Assembly: GCF_009712425.2 (NCBI RefSeq)
Contig: NZ_VCJR02000003.1
Span: 124,001-188,000, forward strand
Source of the DNA: Aquisalinus luteolus
GTDB lineage: Bacteria; Pseudomonadota; Alphaproteobacteria; Caulobacterales; Parvularculaceae
Direction of reading: 5' to 3'
DNA: 64,000 nucleotides
A program made the position numbers and the translations under genes. The notes under the pieces are model-generated. The model was not told where the DNA came from, ran no database searches, and worked only from the letters and a program-made list of their open reading frames with translations. Shown piece after piece: positions 62,828 to 64,000 of the stretch (the stretch's first letter is position 1; every line of letters begins with the position of its first letter).

Positions 62828-64000
62828 ATGAACGTTCTTTCCAATCTTCGTGGTGGTCTTCTTCTCGGCAGTGCGTGCGCCGTTCTCGCAGCCTGTTCGG
62901 GTGGTGGCAGCAATTCCAACAATGGCAATGCAGGCCCGGTCACCGTCAATCCAGGTGGCGGTTCAGGCGGTGGCAGCACCAATGCCGTCAACCTTGTCCC
63001 CGCTGGTTTCACCTGCCCGGCCGGCACGGCCCAGGGCACGCTGACGCAAGGCGGCACCGACATCATCGCCTGCCTCATCTCCGCCGGTACCCTGACCGCC
63101 GACCTGACCCTGCCGGGCACGTCCGGCAGCCAGCGCGTCGGTTACGGCATCGAAGGCAGCCTGTTCGTTGGTGAGAACCTTATTTCCAACCCGGCCGGTT
63201 CGACAGCGACGCTGAACATCGGCGCTGGCGCCATCATCTTCGGTCAGGCCGGTGAAGACGCCGTGTTCGTCAACCCGGGTTCCCAGCTGAACGCCACCGG
63301 TACGGCAGCCCTGCCGATCGTCATGACGTCGATCCAGGATGTCGCCGACGGTTCCGTCAATGACGGCTCTTCCTCCGGTAACGTTTCCGCTCGCGGCGAG
63401 TGGGGCGGTCTTGTCATCTCCGGTCTTGCACCGATCAACGATTGCGACGTGACTACGCAAACCCCGGGCACGGCGACATGTAACAAGACAGGTGAAGGTG
63501 GCTCTGGCCTCTTCGGTGGCGCAAACCCGGCAGACAGCTCCGGTACGCTGTCATATGTCCGCGTCCAGTATGCAGGCTTCGAGTTCAACGGCGAAGACCA
63601 GCTGAACGGTATCGCCTTCCAGGGCGTCGGTGAGGGCACGACCGCTTCTTACCTGCAGATCCACAACAACTTCGACGACGGTGTCGAGTTCTTCGGCGGT
63701 ACGGTCGACGCAGACCATATCGTCGTAACGGGTGCCGGTGACGACTCCATCGACTGGACCGACGGCTGGCAGGGTGACCTGCAATACGCTCTCGTTGTTC
63801 AGGACGACACCGATGGCGACCGCGCCATCGAGGGTGACAACCGCGAGAACGACACCGACATCGAGCCGCGCTCCATGCCGAACCTGTCGAACCTGACCTT
63901 CTTCGGTGGTGCAACCGGTTCCGACGGCATGAAGCTGCGTGCCGGTACGGCTGGCAACATCGCCAATGCCATCGTCATCGGCTTCGGTGACGGCGTCGAC
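62828..64000 (+). CDS. Large surface lipoprotein, 3' end outside window
   Basis: 391 codons visible; the frame is open at the right edge. The signal has a lipobox at AVLAACSGGG, then a Gly/Ser/Asn-rich linker and a beta-helix-like domain with repeated strand patterns (LPGTSGSQRVGYGIEGSLFVG, ATLNIGAGAIIFG, SYVRVQYAG, SYLQIHNNFDDGVEFFGG). It resembles the large lipoproteins common in Hyphomonadaceae and sphingomonads whose function is unknown. A Pho-box-like sequence upstream suggests phosphate regulation, as is known for the Caulobacter lipoprotein ElpS; that link is inference. Confidence 0.75.
   Translation, partial: MNVLSNLRGGLLLGSACAVLAACSGGGSNSNNGNAGPVTVNPGGGSGGGSTNAVNLVPAGFTCPAGTAQGTLTQGGTDIIACLISAGTLTADLTLPGTSGSQRVGYGIEGSLFVGENLISNPAGSTATLNIGAGAIIFGQAGEDAVFVNPGSQLNATGTAALPIVMTSIQDVADGSVNDGSSSGNVSARGEWGGLVISGLAPINDCDVTTQTPGTATCNKTGEGGSGLFGGANPADSSGTLSYVRVQYAGFEFNGEDQLNGIAFQGVGEGTTASYLQIHNNFDDGVEFFGGTVDADHIVVTGAGDDSIDWTDGWQGDLQYALVVQDDTDGDRAIEGDNRENDTDIEPRSMPNLSNLTFFGGATGSDGMKLRAGTAGNIANAIVIGFGDGVD

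Overview
The window is high-GC DNA from an alphaproteobacterium. The evidence is a SciP (DUF1153) cell-cycle regulator, a bacterial type A RNase P RNA, TonB-dependent uptake, the order scpA-scpB-tatABC followed by serS-surE-nlpD, and a complete division and cell-wall (dcw) cluster of alphaproteobacterial type. The combination suggests a stalked or dimorphic aquatic lineage near Caulobacterales, Hyphomonadaceae or Parvularculaceae. That placement is inference, because no rRNA gene lies in the window. No insertion sequence, prophage, CRISPR array or tRNA gene was found.

Layout. 1-2.8 kb: small enzymes and unknowns (truncated alpha/beta hydrolase, HbpS-like, DUF3137, DCC protein). 2.8-6.7 kb: xth and a RecD-like helicase, MAPEG and CPBP membrane proteins, and a TetR regulator with a good candidate operator. 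6.7-21.3 kb: a conserved housekeeping block (erpA, dgt, SPOR protein, nagZ, scpAB, tatABC, serS, surE, nlpD) interrupted at 14.4-17.4 kb by an SdpR/SdpI-like module, a GH10 xylanase and a LigB-type dioxygenase. 21.3-27.3 kb: an FlhF-like GTPase, sciP, rnpB, and a TonB receptor with a secreted partner behind a PhoB-box-like array. 27.6-49.2 kb: the dcw cluster mraZ-rsmH-ftsL-ftsI-murE-murF-mraY-murD-ftsW-murG-murC-murB-ddl-ftsQ-ftsA-(Zn-ADH)-ftsZ-lpxC. 49.3-54.7 kb: bamD, recN, ligA and an exonuclease. 54.7-62.6 kb: metabolic and redox genes and a prepilin peptidase. 62.8-64.0 kb: a large lipoprotein cut by the window edge.

How the genes fit together. The central block makes lipid II precursors (murA is not here), flips and polymerises them at the septum (ftsW, ftsI), and assembles the divisome (ftsL, ftsQ, ftsA, ftsZ). 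CtrA-like boxes lie before nlpD and ftsZ and inside ddl upstream of ftsQ. With sciP encoded nearby, this suggests the division genes are under CtrA/SciP cell-cycle control.

Most unusual points. (1) ligA carries an AT-rich, in-frame tract of about 780 bp that nearly coincides with its adenylation domain, a sign of domain-level recombination. (2) The gene in the murD position has lost nearly every MurD catalytic and substrate-binding motif. (3) A CtrA-like promoter seems to be embedded in rare codons of ddl. (4) A 22-bp-periodic Pho-box array precedes the TonB receptor. (5) A zinc alcohol dehydrogenase separates ftsA from ftsZ.
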